Positions 16,889-26,914 of a DNA stretch of 64,000 bases are shown one piece after another. The position numbers were made by a program, and so were the translations under genes. The notes under the pieces are model-generated. The model was not told where the DNA came from. It was given only the letters and a program-made list of their open reading frames with translations, and did not search any database. Numbering within the stretch: position 1 is the first letter of the stretch; each line of letters opens with the position of its first letter. Source of the stretch: Polaribacter aestuariivivens (GTDB lineage: Bacteria > Bacteroidota > Bacteroidia > Flavobacteriales > Flavobacteriaceae); contig NZ_VANR01000003.1 in NCBI RefSeq assembly GCF_005885675.1, forward strand, positions 186,001 through 250,000. Direction: 5' to 3'.

Positions 16889-17089
16889 TTAATTTACTTC
16901 AAAGGTTATTTTTAAATTTACTCTAAACTCTGCAACATCGTTTCCACTTACAACTGCACTTTGAGACTGTACAAAAACAGATTTAATATTTTTTACAGAT
17001 TTTGAAGCTTGTTTTACAGCTTTTCTTGTAGCATCTTCCCAACTTTTTTCTGAATTTGCTAGCACTTCTATTACTTTCATTACTGCCAT
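16889..17089 (-). CDS. Dodecin family flavin-binding protein
   Basis: A 66-residue protein (MAVMKVIEVLANSEKSWEDA...) that matches dodecin along its whole length. The Trp at position 17 corresponds to the residue that stacks on bound flavin, and VSGNDVAEFRVNLKITFEV is the family C-terminal strand. Dodecins form hollow dodecamers that store riboflavin, FMN or related flavins and quench their photochemistry. It is monocistronic, divergent from the MORN-like gene, with a terminator behind it. Confidence 0.9.
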   Translation of the reverse strand: MAVMKVIEVLANSEKSWEDATRKAVKQASKSVKNIKSVFVQSQSAVVSGNDVAEFRVNLKITFEVN

Positions 17090-17186
17090 AATTATAATTT
17101 TTTTATTGATTCATATTTGTAAATATAATAAAATCAGACGATTATGTATGTCTACAACCCAATGTTAATTTAATGTTACCAAATTG

Positions 17187-17217
17187 TTTGTAAATTGTTA
17201 CAAAAATTGTATATTTG
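17187..17217 (+). promoter_or_regulatory. Promoter of the MORN-like gene
   Basis: TTTG (17187-17190), 19-nt spacer, TATATTTG (17210-17217), a full Bacteroidota consensus promoter. Transcription should begin near 17222, about 25 nt before the ATG at 17247. Confidence 0.8.
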
Positions 17218-17246
17218 TAAAAGAAACGTTAACCCTAAAATATTAA

Positions 17247-17600
17247 GTGATGAAAAAATTGATAACCATATGTGCCTTTTGCATAGCAGCAATAGGATAT
17301 TCTCAGAAACAACAACCTACTTATACAGCAGAAGGAGATTTGGTAAAGGCAACTTATTATCACGATAATGGAACTGTTAGTACAGAAGGTTATTTTAAAG
17401 ACAAAAAATTAACCGGAAAATGGGTTCGATTTGATGAAAAAGGAAATAAATCTCAAATGGCTTTTTATAAAGATGGAAAAAAAGTAGGAAAATGGTTTAT
17501 CTGGGGTGATAATTCTTTAAAAGAAATTACATACAAAGACAATGCTATTGTAGATGTAAACTTATGGAAGGCAGAAGCTAAATTAGCTTCTAATAAATAA
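17247..17600 (+). CDS. Secreted MORN-like repeat protein
   Basis: A 117-residue protein with a signal peptide ending near AIGYSQ. It has three to four repeats of the MORN/YwqK type: YYHDNGTVSTEGYFKDKKL, GKWVRFDEKGNK, AFYKDGKKVGKWFIWGDN, then LKEITYKDN. Such repeats form short beta-hairpins and are common in flavobacterial periplasmic proteins of unknown role. Some are labelled YwqK-like antitoxins by homology, but there is no toxin partner here. It has its own promoter and terminator, so it is an independent unit. Confidence 0.75.
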   Translation: MMKKLITICAFCIAAIGYSQKQQPTYTAEGDLVKATYYHDNGTVSTEGYFKDKKLTGKWVRFDEKGNKSQMAFYKDGKKVGKWFIWGDNSLKEITYKDNAIVDVNLWKAEAKLASNK

Positions 17601-17620
17601 TAAAACATACATTTAATAAT

Positions 17621-17653
17621 AAAAACCCAAAGTGTTTACACTTTGGGTTTTTC
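17621..17653 (+). terminator. Rho-independent terminator
   Basis: AAAACCCAAAGTG/CACTTTGGGTTTT stem with a short loop and T-rich tail, after the MORN-like gene. Confidence 0.9.
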
Positions 17654-17725
17654 TTTTGATTTATTTGAACTTACTATATATTTACAATGGTTTAAGAGAA
17701 GTTATATAATTGTTCAATTGATGAA

Positions 17726-18085
17726 ATGTATAGTATTCCATATAAAAGAGATTTAAAAAAAGTTGAAATCGAATTTCTTAGGTATCTTTTTAGAAAAGAA
17801 AAATCGGAATGGACTAATATAATTGGCAATCTAAAAGTTATAGCTAGATGTGGTTGTGGAATTTGTCCAACTATAATCTTTGGAAAATCATTTGATTCTG
17901 AAATCCAAAAAGGATTTTTATTGATTGATTATGAAGGGAGAGGAAATAATGGTGAATTAATTGGAATATCTATATTCGGAACAAAAGAAATGCCAACTGA
18001 ATTAGAGTTTTATTCAATTGATGGTATGTCTGATATTACTGAAATACCAAAAATTGCTACTTTAAGACCGTTGAATTATAAATAG
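17726..18085 (+). CDS. Unrecognised 119-residue Cys-rich protein
   Basis: I do not recognise this protein. It is 119 residues, cytoplasmic by appearance (no signal peptide or helix), with a basic N-terminal helix (residues 8-27) and a RCGCGICPTIIFG motif (C42, C44, C47). The rest is mostly strands, ending YSIDGMSDITEIPKIATLR. The three clustered cysteines could bind a metal. The gene stands alone between two terminators in an otherwise housekeeping neighbourhood, which is typical of mobile accessory genes such as immunity proteins. That role is a guess from context only. The codon pattern and clean reading frame support it being real. Confidence 0.6.
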   Translation: MYSIPYKRDLKKVEIEFLRYLFRKEKSEWTNIIGNLKVIARCGCGICPTIIFGKSFDSEIQKGFLLIDYEGRGNNGELIGISIFGTKEMPTELEFYSIDGMSDITEIPKIATLRPLNYK

Positions 18086-18139
18086 TTTCTTCAGCTTTAT
18101 GGCTTTATTTAAACATGTTTTGATTTCCTTTAAAAGCAC

Positions 18140-18178
18140 AAAAAAAGTGCTTAGAAATCAAATCTAAGCACTTTTTTT
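18140..18178. terminator. Bidirectional terminator
   Basis: Stem AGTGCTTAGA/TCTAAGCACT (18146-18155, 18163-18172) with A-run left and T-run right, 7-nt loop. It separates the convergent orphan gene and tonB. Confidence 0.9.
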
Positions 18179-18197
18179 AATTTATTACAAAGTTGTT

Positions 18198-18917
18198 TTA
18201 CTCAACTAATAATGTAAAAGGAATACTGTATTTTACTCCTACAGGCTTTCCTCTTTGTTTACCTGGTTTCATTTTAGGTAATAATTTCATTACCTTAATA
18301 ACTTCGTCTTTAATTTTTGGGTGTGGAGCTCTTGCATTAACATCTACAATGTTTCCATTTCTATCTATCTTAAAGCCAATAAATACTTTTTTCTTACCTG
18401 ATGATAAACCTAATTCATTAGGTAATTCTGCATCAAATTTTCTAGTAAAGTGTTTTTGTACCATTCTACTAAAACAGTCTTTTAGTTCTTGTTTGTCTCC
18501 ACTACATCCAGGGAATACTGGTACATCTTCAATAATCATAAAACTTACATCTTCTACAACTTCTTCAACTTCTGCAATTTCTACAATTTCCTCAACTACA
18601 ACAGCAACAGTTTCATCTGTTTCTGTAGATTCGATAATAGTTTCTTCAACTTCTTTTTCGTCTTCTACAATTTCTATTTTTTCTGGAGCTGGTGGTGGTG
18701 GTGCTTTTGGAGTTTCTGGAATAACTCTTTCAGTAATTGGAATATCTTCTTCCATTAAAGCATTCATATTTACAACACCTAAGTCACCAATAGTTTTGTC
18801 GTAAGTTTTTTTCTCAATTGCAACAAAAGTTATAAATAAAGCTAAAACAAGCCCAATTTGCATAAATATTTTGCTGTAATTTTCTAAATTCGATTTCGGA
18901 TTTTTCTTTATTTCCAT
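18198..18917 (-). CDS. Energy transducer TonB
   Basis: A 239-residue protein. It has a signal-anchor helix (about residues 17-36), a proline patch (APPPPAP, about 72-78), a Val/Glu-rich acidic spacer (about 80-125) and a C-terminal TonB domain (about 126-239). The latter includes VPVFPGCSG, KDCF, RNGNIVDVNARAPHPK and the end VGVKYSIPFTLLVE. It transmits energy to outer-membrane receptors. It shares the whole C-terminal pattern, including the paired cysteines, with the protein at 3777-4517. It lies 63 bp after the vanZ stop in the conserved ruvA-sprA-gcvH-vanZ-tonB order and may be read through from it. Confidence 0.88.
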   Translation of the reverse strand: MEIKKNPKSNLENYSKIFMQIGLVLALFITFVAIEKKTYDKTIGDLGVVNMNALMEEDIPITERVIPETPKAPPPPAPEKIEIVEDEKEVEETIIESTETDETVAVVVEEIVEIAEVEEVVEDVSFMIIEDVPVFPGCSGDKQELKDCFSRMVQKHFTRKFDAELPNELGLSSGKKKVFIGFKIDRNGNIVDVNARAPHPKIKDEVIKVMKLLPKMKPGKQRGKPVGVKYSIPFTLLVE

Positions 18918-18980
18918 TGTAAAGAGTTTTAATAGTTCGCTAATTTAGTCAAAAAATTGTTTGATATACAAGTCTTAGTG

Positions 18981-19358
18981 TTAATTATGTAGATTTTTTT
19001 TATAAATCTGATTAAAAACTACTAATCCTAACAGAACTCCTGTTGTATTTGCAAGTACATCTAAATAATCTCCTGTTCTATACGAAGTTAATTCATTTTG
19101 TAAAACTTCAATAATTATGCCAAAGGCAATACATAAAAAAGCAATTAGGTATTTTTTTTGTGCTTTGTTTATAAATGTAAGCAGCCAACAAATAGATAAT
19201 GTAAAATAGGCAAAACCATGTTGCCATTTATCAATATTACTTATTGAGGTTTCGTATTTAGGCATTTTCATGAGGCTTAAATACAGAATGCTAATAGTAA
19301 TTCCGATAGAAATTAGTAGAAGTTTACCCTTTAATAAGGTTTTGATACGCTTCTGCAT
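18981..19358 (-). CDS. VanZ-like family membrane protein
   Basis: A 125-residue protein with four helices and the VanZ-like pattern: [21 protein letters not shown] near the middle (Asp and His of the DKxxH motif), then [32 protein letters not shown]. The biochemical role of these small VanZ homologues is unknown. The chosen ATG lies 35 bp inside the end of gcvH. A shorter start at MKMPKYE would avoid the overlap but delete the first helix, so the longer form is kept. It is part of the sprA operon. Confidence 0.82.
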   Translation of the reverse strand: MQKRIKTLLKGKLLLISIGITISILYLSLMKMPKYETSISNIDKWQHGFAYFTLSICWLLTFINKAQKKYLIAFLCIAFGIIIEVLQNELTSYRTGDYLDVLANTTGVLLGLVVFNQIYKKNLHN

Positions 19359-19704
19359 CTAATAAATTATCTATTTGAGAATTGTCTGAAATTTCAATTT
19401 TAATCATCCAACCTTTTCCGTAAGCATCAGAATTTACTAATTCTGGTTCGTCCTCTAAAGCTTCGTTAAACTCGATAATTTCACCAGTTAATGGCATAAA
19501 TAAATCTGAAACTGTTTTTACTGCTTCTACAGAACCAAAAACTTCACCTTCTTCTACAGTTTCGTCTAAAGTATCTACATCTACGTAAACAATATCACCT
19601 AATTCGCCTTGTGCAAAATCTGTAATACCTACTGTTGCAATGTTACCTTCTAATTGAATCCACTCGTGATCTTTAGTGTATTTTAAGTTTGATGGAATGT
19701 TCAT
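19324..19704 (-). CDS. gcvH: Glycine cleavage system H protein
   Basis: A 126-residue lipoyl-domain protein. The lipoylation lysine is K63 in [15 protein letters not shown], and the N-terminus [16 protein letters not shown] is typical. GcvH shuttles the aminomethyl group of glycine between the P, T and L proteins. None of gcvP, gcvT or lpd is in the window. The gene is placed 21 bp after sprA, and its 3' end overlaps vanZ by 35 bp. This position next to sprA is conserved in flavobacteria and probably reflects operon history, not shared function. Confidence 0.95.
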   Translation of the reverse strand: MNIPSNLKYTKDHEWIQLEGNIATVGITDFAQGELGDIVYVDVDTLDETVEEGEVFGSVEAVKTVSDLFMPLTGEIIEFNEALEDEPELVNSDAYGKGWMIKIEISDNSQIDNLLDAEAYQNLIKG

Positions 19705-19725
19705 TTTGTACTAATTTTTTAATTT

Positions 19726-22700
19726 TTAATTTCCTCCTAAGTTATAAACTATGTTAAAGCCACCATTAATTGCCTGTCTTGGAAATGTGGTGGATATTGC
19801 ATATTTTGACGTTTGATGGTTGTAATAAAACGACGCGGTTAAATTACTACTTAATCTATAATCGGCGATAAATTTAATAGAAAATAATCGTTGACCACCA
19901 CTAATTTGATTATTATCTTCATCAACAGCTCTAATTTGTGTTAAATTATCTCTTAAAGAAACATCTGCTCTTAAATTAATATCTCCTTTTAAGGTTTGTT
20001 TTTTTCCTGTAAAGCGTGTATTTACTTTTACATCTTTAAAAACATAACCTAATCCAAAAATATATTCGGTACCATTAATATCTGTTAAGGTGCTGTTGTT
20101 AAAATTCATGGTTAATGTTCTGTCTCTTTTTATTTCACCTCTTAAAGAAAATGAGTTTTTCATTTTCATATCTACTTTTATTAGTGGTGAAAATTCGTCA
20201 ACCAAAGTAACTGCTGATACCAATAATTCTGGTTCATAATTACCAGCTGTATTTGTAACTGTTGGATTTGCAGCATCATATTGTAGGTTATTTGTGAAAC
20301 TAGAAACGGTGTAAGAAGAGTTATAACCGTGAGAAACTACAAAGTTACTGAAGTTGCTTTTAAACCATTTAAATTTCATTAAACCGTTGTAACGCAAGGT
20401 CCAGTTTGGTATTGGAATGTTTCTGAACAAAGAGGTGTTTACTGTTTCGGCACTTTTTCCGGAATATGCTGCTATAAATGCTGGTAATAATACTTGTTGA
20501 CTATTTTCTCCGAAACCACTTACTGGATTTCCACTTTCTGCAGCCAATCGATTTGAAATGGTACTTCTAAAATCACGAAGGTTTTGAAACAGTACATCAG
20601 CATCTTTAAAAACGGTAGAAATCATTGAAAAACTTGTACTAAAGTTTCCGTTTTCAAAAGCTGGTGCACTAAAATCTAACTCACCGTTTTCTGTTCCATT
20701 TTCTACTACATCTACTTGTTGTGATAATTCTCTTGTTTTTATTTTATTTCCTCTAACATCTATATTTAAATCTGTAAAAGGTTTTAGGGTAAATGTATAA
20801 TCTAATTTGTTGTAATGAGTTCTTGTATATGTTTTGTTGTAATACTCACTATTGTTAGGATCTCTTGGGCCAACTAACCACCCATTTTCTAGTGCTTTTG
20901 TTCTAATATCTACTTGACTACCAAATGCGAAAGAGGTTGGTGCGCCTCCTAAAAATCCAACATCTTCAGTATAACCTGGTAATAATTGTCCATTATTTTC
21001 TGTATAACTAATTTTACCTTGTTTTACAGAGGTTATTACATCGTAAGTACCTTTTAAAATTTGTTTTCCTAACGAAAGTTTCTTTTTCTGATTTATTTTT
21101 CCTGGAGCTGGAGGTAAACCAATACCTTTTAAATTTTTTGAGTTTTTTCGTTGATTTTTACTCAACAATAACTTTTCAAAACCAAGGCTTTTGTAAAACT
21201 TATCGAAGTTTAACGTGGTATTTAAATTATGTGTATTTGAGTTTTGAATAACATTACCAACCAAATCTACATAAGGTACATCAACTCCATTTACATCAAT
21301 ACTACTTTGCGCTGCAGCTTGCCAATCGAAATCGGCTTCATATCCATAATCAGCTTTTATCCAACTTAAAAAAGGAATTTTATCAATAGGTAGTTGATAG
21401 GTTCCATTTAATTTTTGATGATAATGGTTTGCTCTACCTGTATTAAAGAAATCATCAAAAACTTGTATATCTTCAGTAGTATCAAAGGTATCGTAAATAT
21501 AACTATTGGTGGCATTAAAGTTTAGTCGAATAGATTTTGTTAAATCGAAACCAATTGTATAATCCCAATCAAACAAAAATCTACGTTGTTTTAATTCTGG
21601 TTGAGGTGATAATCCTGGAACTAAATTTCGAGATTGTTGTTCTGTATAATTTCTATTAATTCTTGAGTTTACAGCAAAAGTGCTTGGAACAGGGTTGAAG
21701 TTAAAATCTTTAATAAGCTTTAAATATTTACTGTTTAAAAATTGTACATTTTTAAAAGGCTCAATAGGCTTTGATTGAAAATTGTAATTGTAAGTTGCTG
21801 CAGCAGTTACACTTTCATTGATGTATTTTTCTATATTATAATCTTTATGAAACTCTTTATTATGCGCATAAGAAACAGAAATGTTTTCGATATCGTAAAA
21901 CTTTGGTTTTTTTGTTGAATTTGGATTTCTATTCTTTTTTACATTCATAAAACTAATACTGGTTCTTTTGGTATAGTCTTGGGCACTATTAATATTTTCT
22001 AATGCTTGATCTCTCTCAGCACTTGCAGGTTGCGCTTCTAAAAAGGTTTTGGCATCATCAAACTGAACATCTTGGTATTGTGGATCAAATTTAGGATCTA
22101 TAAATTTTTCTCCAACACTATAACTCATTGGTAGTTGGATGCCCCATTTTTCAGGAGTTAAAACTTTACCTAAATTAACAGTTGTTGCAACATCATATTG
22201 CCTGGTTTCATCTAAGCTTCTTTGGTTTACTCTATCTTCTACATTACCAAAGCCAATTGTAGACATGCTTCCTGCTACAGAAACGTTTGCAACATCTGCA
22301 AAATTAGCATCTGCATTTACAACTGCAGCCCAACCACCATCGTTATCAAAACCAGCAGAACGTAATTCATTAAACCAAATTTCACCACTTTTAGGTGTTA
22401 GTGAAATGTTTTTAATACCTAACATTATGGTTCTTAACTGTGCCAAAGTTGGATTTCCTTTTACGGAAATTGTATACGGTAAACTAGGATCTTGCTCTGT
22501 AGAAGTATAAATTTCATTTATGGGAGCAACTGTACCACCTAAAGCATCTCTTTCTAATTTTACTCTTCCAAAAGATTCTAAAAATGCATCTAAGTTATTT
22601 GCTTCTGGCCAAATATCTAACTGTGAAGTTCCGTTTTTGGTTACTTTTAAAGGAATTTCAATTTGATAGAAATTCTCATTTAAATCTGTTCCTAACCTAA

Positions 22701-25700
22701 TAATTCCAGAAAAATCGTTGTCATTTAAAACGGTTTCACCTTCATTTTCTTGGAGATGCATAAACATTTTTAAACGCTTAAAACGTCTTAAATCTACACT
22801 TATGTTTTTATAGATAGCTCTTACTTTATCAGGCTCTAATCTATTTACTTTTAAAGTTACAGACTGTTCGTTTTGTAATTGTACTGTTGTGCTTCCTTGT
22901 AAGCGTTCACGCTCAATTCCTGGAGGTTGTATGTAACTTCCTTCATTTTGCTCTATACTAACTACACCAACTTCAAAATCATTTAATTCGTCTTGTGTTA
23001 AATCTCTATCTGGATTTACAGCTGGATCTAGTGTTTTTACGTAACGTCTCCAATCTCCACGAACTAAATCTAATTCACCAAAACGAACTACTACAGGAAT
23101 TTTAAAGTTGGTTAAAAACATTCTTACAAAACGAATGCTATTAAAGTCAGATATATTATTTATTGGAGTTCCACTTCTTACAGGAACTCTAAATTGATAC
23201 CACTTTGTTTGTTGCGTTGTTCCGTTTTCTAGAGTTACAGTAGTAACTTTTTCATCAACAATATACCCAACACCTTTTCGTAAACTATTTTTATTTAGAG
23301 AGATTTTATATTCGTAGTAACTCTCTACAGTATTCATTGTTTGATCTTTATTAATATCTTCTACATCTGGGTATGTTGTTGAAGATGTTGGAAAAGGTTC
23401 TGTAGATTGATTTAAGGTTGGTGAGTTGCCTTGTGTGTTGTTAAAATCTTTATATCTTGTTATTAATGATGCGTCTATAGCTTCTAAATTACCACCTCTA
23501 AAAAACTGAAAGTTATCTGCTGCTGGATCTGGTAAAGTTGCGTAGTTGGTTCCAGAAACTCCACTTAAGTTGCTCTCTTCAACATCACCCAAACCATCAA
23601 AACCTAAATCTTGATTTGTTCTTGCTTCATCTTGTTCATTAAAAGCGTAGATTATAGAAGGGTTTCTTGGTACATCTCCCCAAATTGTTCTTGTTACATT
23701 ATTTCCACTAACCTTTAAACCGTCTTCTGGCAAACCATTTTCATACATTTTACGGTTGTCTTTTAAAATATCTTCAGAAATGTTTCCTAAGTTGATATAT
23801 AAGTCTCCAACTTGGTTTATTGGACTGTTTGGATTTACGCCTTGTGGCAAACCTTCTTCAGGAGTAATAGAATAGTTTTCATAAGGATCCATAATCCAAA
23901 ATTGAATATACTCAACGTTTGCTTGGTCGAAATTATTGGTGGTTAATGGCCTCATAATTCCACCCCATCTAGTTTCTGGATTTGGTAAAGTTACTTTTCC
24001 GTTTTGAAAGTTTGCATTTGGATCAAAATTATAAGATCCTCTTTCAGCTGGAAAATAAGCTAAATCTAACGTTCGTATTAATGAGTTTTGTGTAATATCT
24101 AACTGTACGTTTGGAAACAGTTCACGGTAATTAATTTGCCTTGTTTCTGCTCTTGAAAGCTCATCTGCATCAATACTTGCTGGTGTTTCACCTGCACCAT
24201 AAAAAATTTGATCTACACTATACCAAGCTAGTTTTGCTCTTTTGTAATTGTAAGATAAATCATCTCTTTCTCCATTGAAATTTGGAAAATATTTTGGGGT
24301 ACTTGCTTCATACCAATCTAAAGGAGAAAGTAAACTAATAGGCACTTGTGAAGCTTCAAAATCATCAATATAAGATGTTGCTGCACCTGTTACATCAATT
24401 CCACTTGGTGTGCCTGGAATTAAATATGCCATATCAGCTCTTACAGAAATATTAGATGGTGCATCAGTATCTACAAAAGGTAGTTTGTTTGCTAATTTGG
24501 TAAAATAAGGTACTTCTGTTGAGTAATTAAAATTGAAACCCAACATGGTGTTATTAATAGGTTCTGCACCAAAATTAACTTTTGGCGTTAAAGGTCTTTC
24601 TTCAATATTTAAATACGTTGCACCCACTATAAAATCATCAGAAAATTTGTGTTCAACATCTATACCCATAAAGGTTTTTCTTTGTTGATTAAAAACAGCA
24701 TTGTTTTCTGTAGAAACGCTAATTGGAACACCAGAAGCTTGTAAACCTGGATCTATAATTTGTACTCTTCCTAAATTGTAATCTACCACATAATCTACAC
24801 CTTCTACTAACTGCCTTCCACCAGCAGAAACTCTTACAGAACCTCTTGGTACGTTAAAAGCTCCAATAGGAATTCCACCTGCATTTTCTGATTTAAAATA
24901 TCCTTTTAAGAAATACTTGTCTTTATTTTGAAAGTTGTTTTTAATGTTAATTTTTGTGTTTAAATACAATTCTGGGAAAGCAAACTTTTCTACATCAGAG
25001 GTGTTTGGATCTAAACCATTATCATTAGGATCTATTTGAACAAGGTCATTACCAAAAGGTTCTGGTTCTGGAAAAAAGATAAATCCGTTTTCTGAGTTTA
25101 CGGTAATACCTTCAATATAATCGAAATAACCATCTGGATTTCTAGACTGACTTTGATCTAATTGATCTAAATTTAATACTTGTAATAGTGGTTTGTTTGC
25201 AATACCAGCAGTTTGTGCGTTTTGTAAAACGTTGGATGGAATTCCGGTTTGATCATCTCTATACTGAATTTCAAATCGAAAACCATCTTGTGTTAAAGGA
25301 AATGCTCCTAAAGCATACACATTTTTCATCATTAAACGCCATGTTGGAAAAGATTCTTCTCCACCATTTCCATCTGGTCTTTTGGTTTGTAAAATTTCAC
25401 TTCGTAATAATTTTACAGCTAAATTGTTTGGTGCTTGAATTCCGTCATTAGAAAATTCACCTACTTTAAAAGAATTTTTTGTGCTTCCTGTTACATTTCC
25501 AGCCACTGTATATTCGTAGGCAACTGCTAAAACCTCACCATCATTCAACCTTCTATTCAATGAAATAAAACCTAATTGAGTATTTAATTTATACTCATTT
25601 TGATCTAATTTTCTTGCGTTTTCTAATAAGGAATAATCTGTACCTTGTTCCATATTTAAAGAGTTTCTTAAAGTACTTTCTACTGTAGAAACGTCTCTAA

Positions 25701-26910
25701 TTCCGTTTAAAATGGAAGGTTCATAAATATTATTTGCTCCGTTAAAAGGTAGGTTTTTACCAGAAACAACTGCTTGATTTGCACTAGGAACAATATTTCC
25801 GTTTTGATCAACAAGTACATTTGGGTCAGATTCTGCTAAATCTGCAATTGCTACAATGCTTCTAAAATCTTCTGTACTTGCATTTCTGTTGGTTATCCAA
25901 ACCTCTATTCGAGTAATGTTAATTGGACTACTTATTAAAGGATAATTTTTTAATGAAGCTGCGTAATTGTCTATAAAATATTGAGATAAGAAAAAGTGAC
26001 GATCATTATCATAATCTGTTGTTCTTAACTCAAATTGTTGAATAGAAGCACCACCTTCTGAAACTACTGTTTTACTTTCGGAATTTTGTTGAGAAAAAAC
26101 AGCAGTAATGTTAGTGTTTCCAAACTTTAAATCTGTTTTTACTCCAAATAAACTTTGTGCACCATTAATTAACGAGTTTTTTATTGGCATAGAAATGTTA
26201 CCTGCTTCTAAGCCTTGAATAATATCGTCTTCTGTTGGTGTAAATCCAATTTTTACTAAGTTTTGAAAATCGAAAGATGCTTGGGTATCGTAATTGGCGG
26301 TAAACTCTAAACGTTCACCAACTTTTGCACGAATACTTGCGTTAATTTGCTGATCAAAATCAAAGGTAAAGTTACTTCTGTTTTCTTCTGAAATTTGTGG
26401 GTTGTCTGTATTTTGATAAATAAAACCAAGCTTTAAGTTTAAATTACCAGTTGGAGTTACTTTTACAGTGTTTCCTCCAAAAATAGATTCGAAAAATTTT
26501 GAGTTTACGTAATAAGTTGGCAATAAATCTTTTTGAGCATCTGCAGCACCTTTTTTCTTACTATTGGTTGCGCTTACTTTGTCTTTAAAATATTGCATCA
26601 TATCGCGTTTTAAACGATATTTTTCATATTCTCTCGGTGTTAAATAAATAGGTGTTTTTGTGTAGTAATTTCCTATTTTTTCTACAATTACATACCTGTT
26701 TAAAACTTTATCAAAGATGACTACTTTTTCTGCTAAATCGTCTAGAAAAAGACCTCCTTTTTGATTGCTATTAAAATCATATCGTAATTTTAAGCTATCA
26801 TTTTTTACAAGCAGTGTATCTTTTTCGGAATTTTTTTGTGCGTATGTTGTTAAGCTAACAGCAAAAGTTACTGTTAGAAAAAGGAAAGTATTTTTTAAAA
26901 ATGTACTCAA
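19726..26910 (-). CDS. sprA: SprA, type IX secretion outer-membrane translocon
   Basis: A 2394-residue protein, the size expected of SprA/SOV. It has a signal peptide (to about residue 24, TTYAQ), an N-terminal region with repeated aromatic and Asn-rich strands, and barrel-like alternation to the C-terminal end (FRQAINGGFNIVYNLGG region). SprA is the giant single-chain beta-barrel through which T9SS cargo crosses the outer membrane. It is needed for gliding and for secreting proteins with C-terminal sorting domains, two of which (1639-3099 and 51972-54668) are encoded here. It begins 4 bp after ruvA and is followed by gcvH, so it is co-transcribed with housekeeping genes. No frameshift is seen. 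Confidence 0.95.
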   Translation of the reverse strand: MSTFLKNTFLFLTVTFAVSLTTYAQKNSEKDTLLVKNDSLKLRYDFNSNQKGGLFLDDLAEKVVIFDKVLNRYVIVEKIGNYYTKTPIYLTPREYEKYRLKRDMMQYFKDKVSATNSKKKGAADAQKDLLPTYYVNSKFFESIFGGNTVKVTPTGNLNLKLGFIYQNTDNPQISEENRSNFTFDFDQQINASIRAKVGERLEFTANYDTQASFDFQNLVKIGFTPTEDDIIQGLEAGNISMPIKNSLINGAQSLFGVKTDLKFGNTNITAVFSQQNSESKTVVSEGGASIQQFELRTTDYDNDRHFFLSQYFIDNYAASLKNYPLISSPINITRIEVWITNRNASTEDFRSIVAIADLAESDPNVLVDQNGNIVPSANQAVVSGKNLPFNGANNIYEPSILNGIRDVSTVESTLRNSLNMEQGTDYSLLENARKLDQNEYKLNTQLGFISLNRRLNDGEVLAVAYEYTVAGNVTGSTKNSFKVGEFSNDGIQAPNNLAVKLLRSEILQTKRPDGNGGEESFPTWRLMMKNVYALGAFPLTQDGFRFEIQYRDDQTGIPSNVLQNAQTAGIANKPLLQVLNLDQLDQSQSRNPDGYFDYIEGITVNSENGFIFFPEPEPFGNDLVQIDPNDNGLDPNTSDVEKFAFPELYLNTKINIKNNFQNKDKYFLKGYFKSENAGGIPIGAFNVPRGSVRVSAGGRQLVEGVDYVVDYNLGRVQIIDPGLQASGVPISVSTENNAVFNQQRKTFMGIDVEHKFSDDFIVGATYLNIEERPLTPKVNFGAEPINNTMLGFNFNYSTEVPYFTKLANKLPFVDTDAPSNISVRADMAYLIPGTPSGIDVTGAATSYIDDFEASQVPISLLSPLDWYEASTPKYFPNFNGERDDLSYNYKRAKLAWYSVDQIFYGAGETPASIDADELSRAETRQINYRELFPNVQLDITQNSLIRTLDLAYFPAERGSYNFDPNANFQNGKVTLPNPETRWGGIMRPLTTNNFDQANVEYIQFWIMDPYENYSITPEEGLPQGVNPNSPINQVGDLYINLGNISEDILKDNRKMYENGLPEDGLKVSGNNVTRTIWGDVPRNPSIIYAFNEQDEARTNQDLGFDGLGDVEESNLSGVSGTNYATLPDPAADNFQFFRGGNLEAIDASLITRYKDFNNTQGNSPTLNQSTEPFPTSSTTYPDVEDINKDQTMNTVESYYEYKISLNKNSLRKGVGYIVDEKVTTVTLENGTTQQTKWYQFRVPVRSGTPINNISDFNSIRFVRMFLTNFKIPVVVRFGELDLVRGDWRRYVKTLDPAVNPDRDLTQDELNDFEVGVVSIEQNEGSYIQPPGIERERLQGSTTVQLQNEQSVTLKVNRLEPDKVRAIYKNISVDLRRFKRLKMFMHLQENEGETVLNDNDFSGIIRLGTDLNENFYQIEIPLKVTKNGTSQLDIWPEANNLDAFLESFGRVKLERDALGGTVAPINEIYTSTEQDPSLPYTISVKGNPTLAQLRTIMLGIKNISLTPKSGEIWFNELRSAGFDNDGGWAAVVNADANFADVANVSVAGSMSTIGFGNVEDRVNQRSLDETRQYDVATTVNLGKVLTPEKWGIQLPMSYSVGEKFIDPKFDPQYQDVQFDDAKTFLEAQPASAERDQALENINSAQDYTKRTSISFMNVKKNRNPNSTKKPKFYDIENISVSYAHNKEFHKDYNIEKYINESVTAAATYNYNFQSKPIEPFKNVQFLNSKYLKLIKDFNFNPVPSTFAVNSRINRNYTEQQSRNLVPGLSPQPELKQRRFLFDWDYTIGFDLTKSIRLNFNATNSYIYDTFDTTEDIQVFDDFFNTGRANHYHQKLNGTYQLPIDKIPFLSWIKADYGYEADFDWQAAAQSSIDVNGVDVPYVDLVGNVIQNSNTHNLNTTLNFDKFYKSLGFEKLLLSKNQRKNSKNLKGIGLPPAPGKINQKKKLSLGKQILKGTYDVITSVKQGKISYTENNGQLLPGYTEDVGFLGGAPTSFAFGSQVDIRTKALENGWLVGPRDPNNSEYYNKTYTRTHYNKLDYTFTLKPFTDLNIDVRGNKIKTRELSQQVDVVENGTENGELDFSAPAFENGNFSTSFSMISTVFKDADVLFQNLRDFRSTISNRLAAESGNPVSGFGENSQQVLLPAFIAAYSGKSAETVNTSLFRNIPIPNWTLRYNGLMKFKWFKSNFSNFVVSHGYNSSYTVSSFTNNLQYDAANPTVTNTAGNYEPELLVSAVTLVDEFSPLIKVDMKMKNSFSLRGEIKRDRTLTMNFNNSTLTDINGTEYIFGLGYVFKDVKVNTRFTGKKQTLKGDINLRADVSLRDNLTQIRAVDEDNNQISGGQRLFSIKFIADYRLSSNLTASFYYNHQTSKYAISTTFPRQAINGGFNIVYNLGGN

Positions 26911-26914
26911 TGGA

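Noticed and set aside
18193..18804. 203-codon plus-strand frame rich in Ser/Thr
   Set aside because: It is antisense to tonB; its Ser/Thr-rich content mirrors the Glu/Val-rich spacer of TonB.
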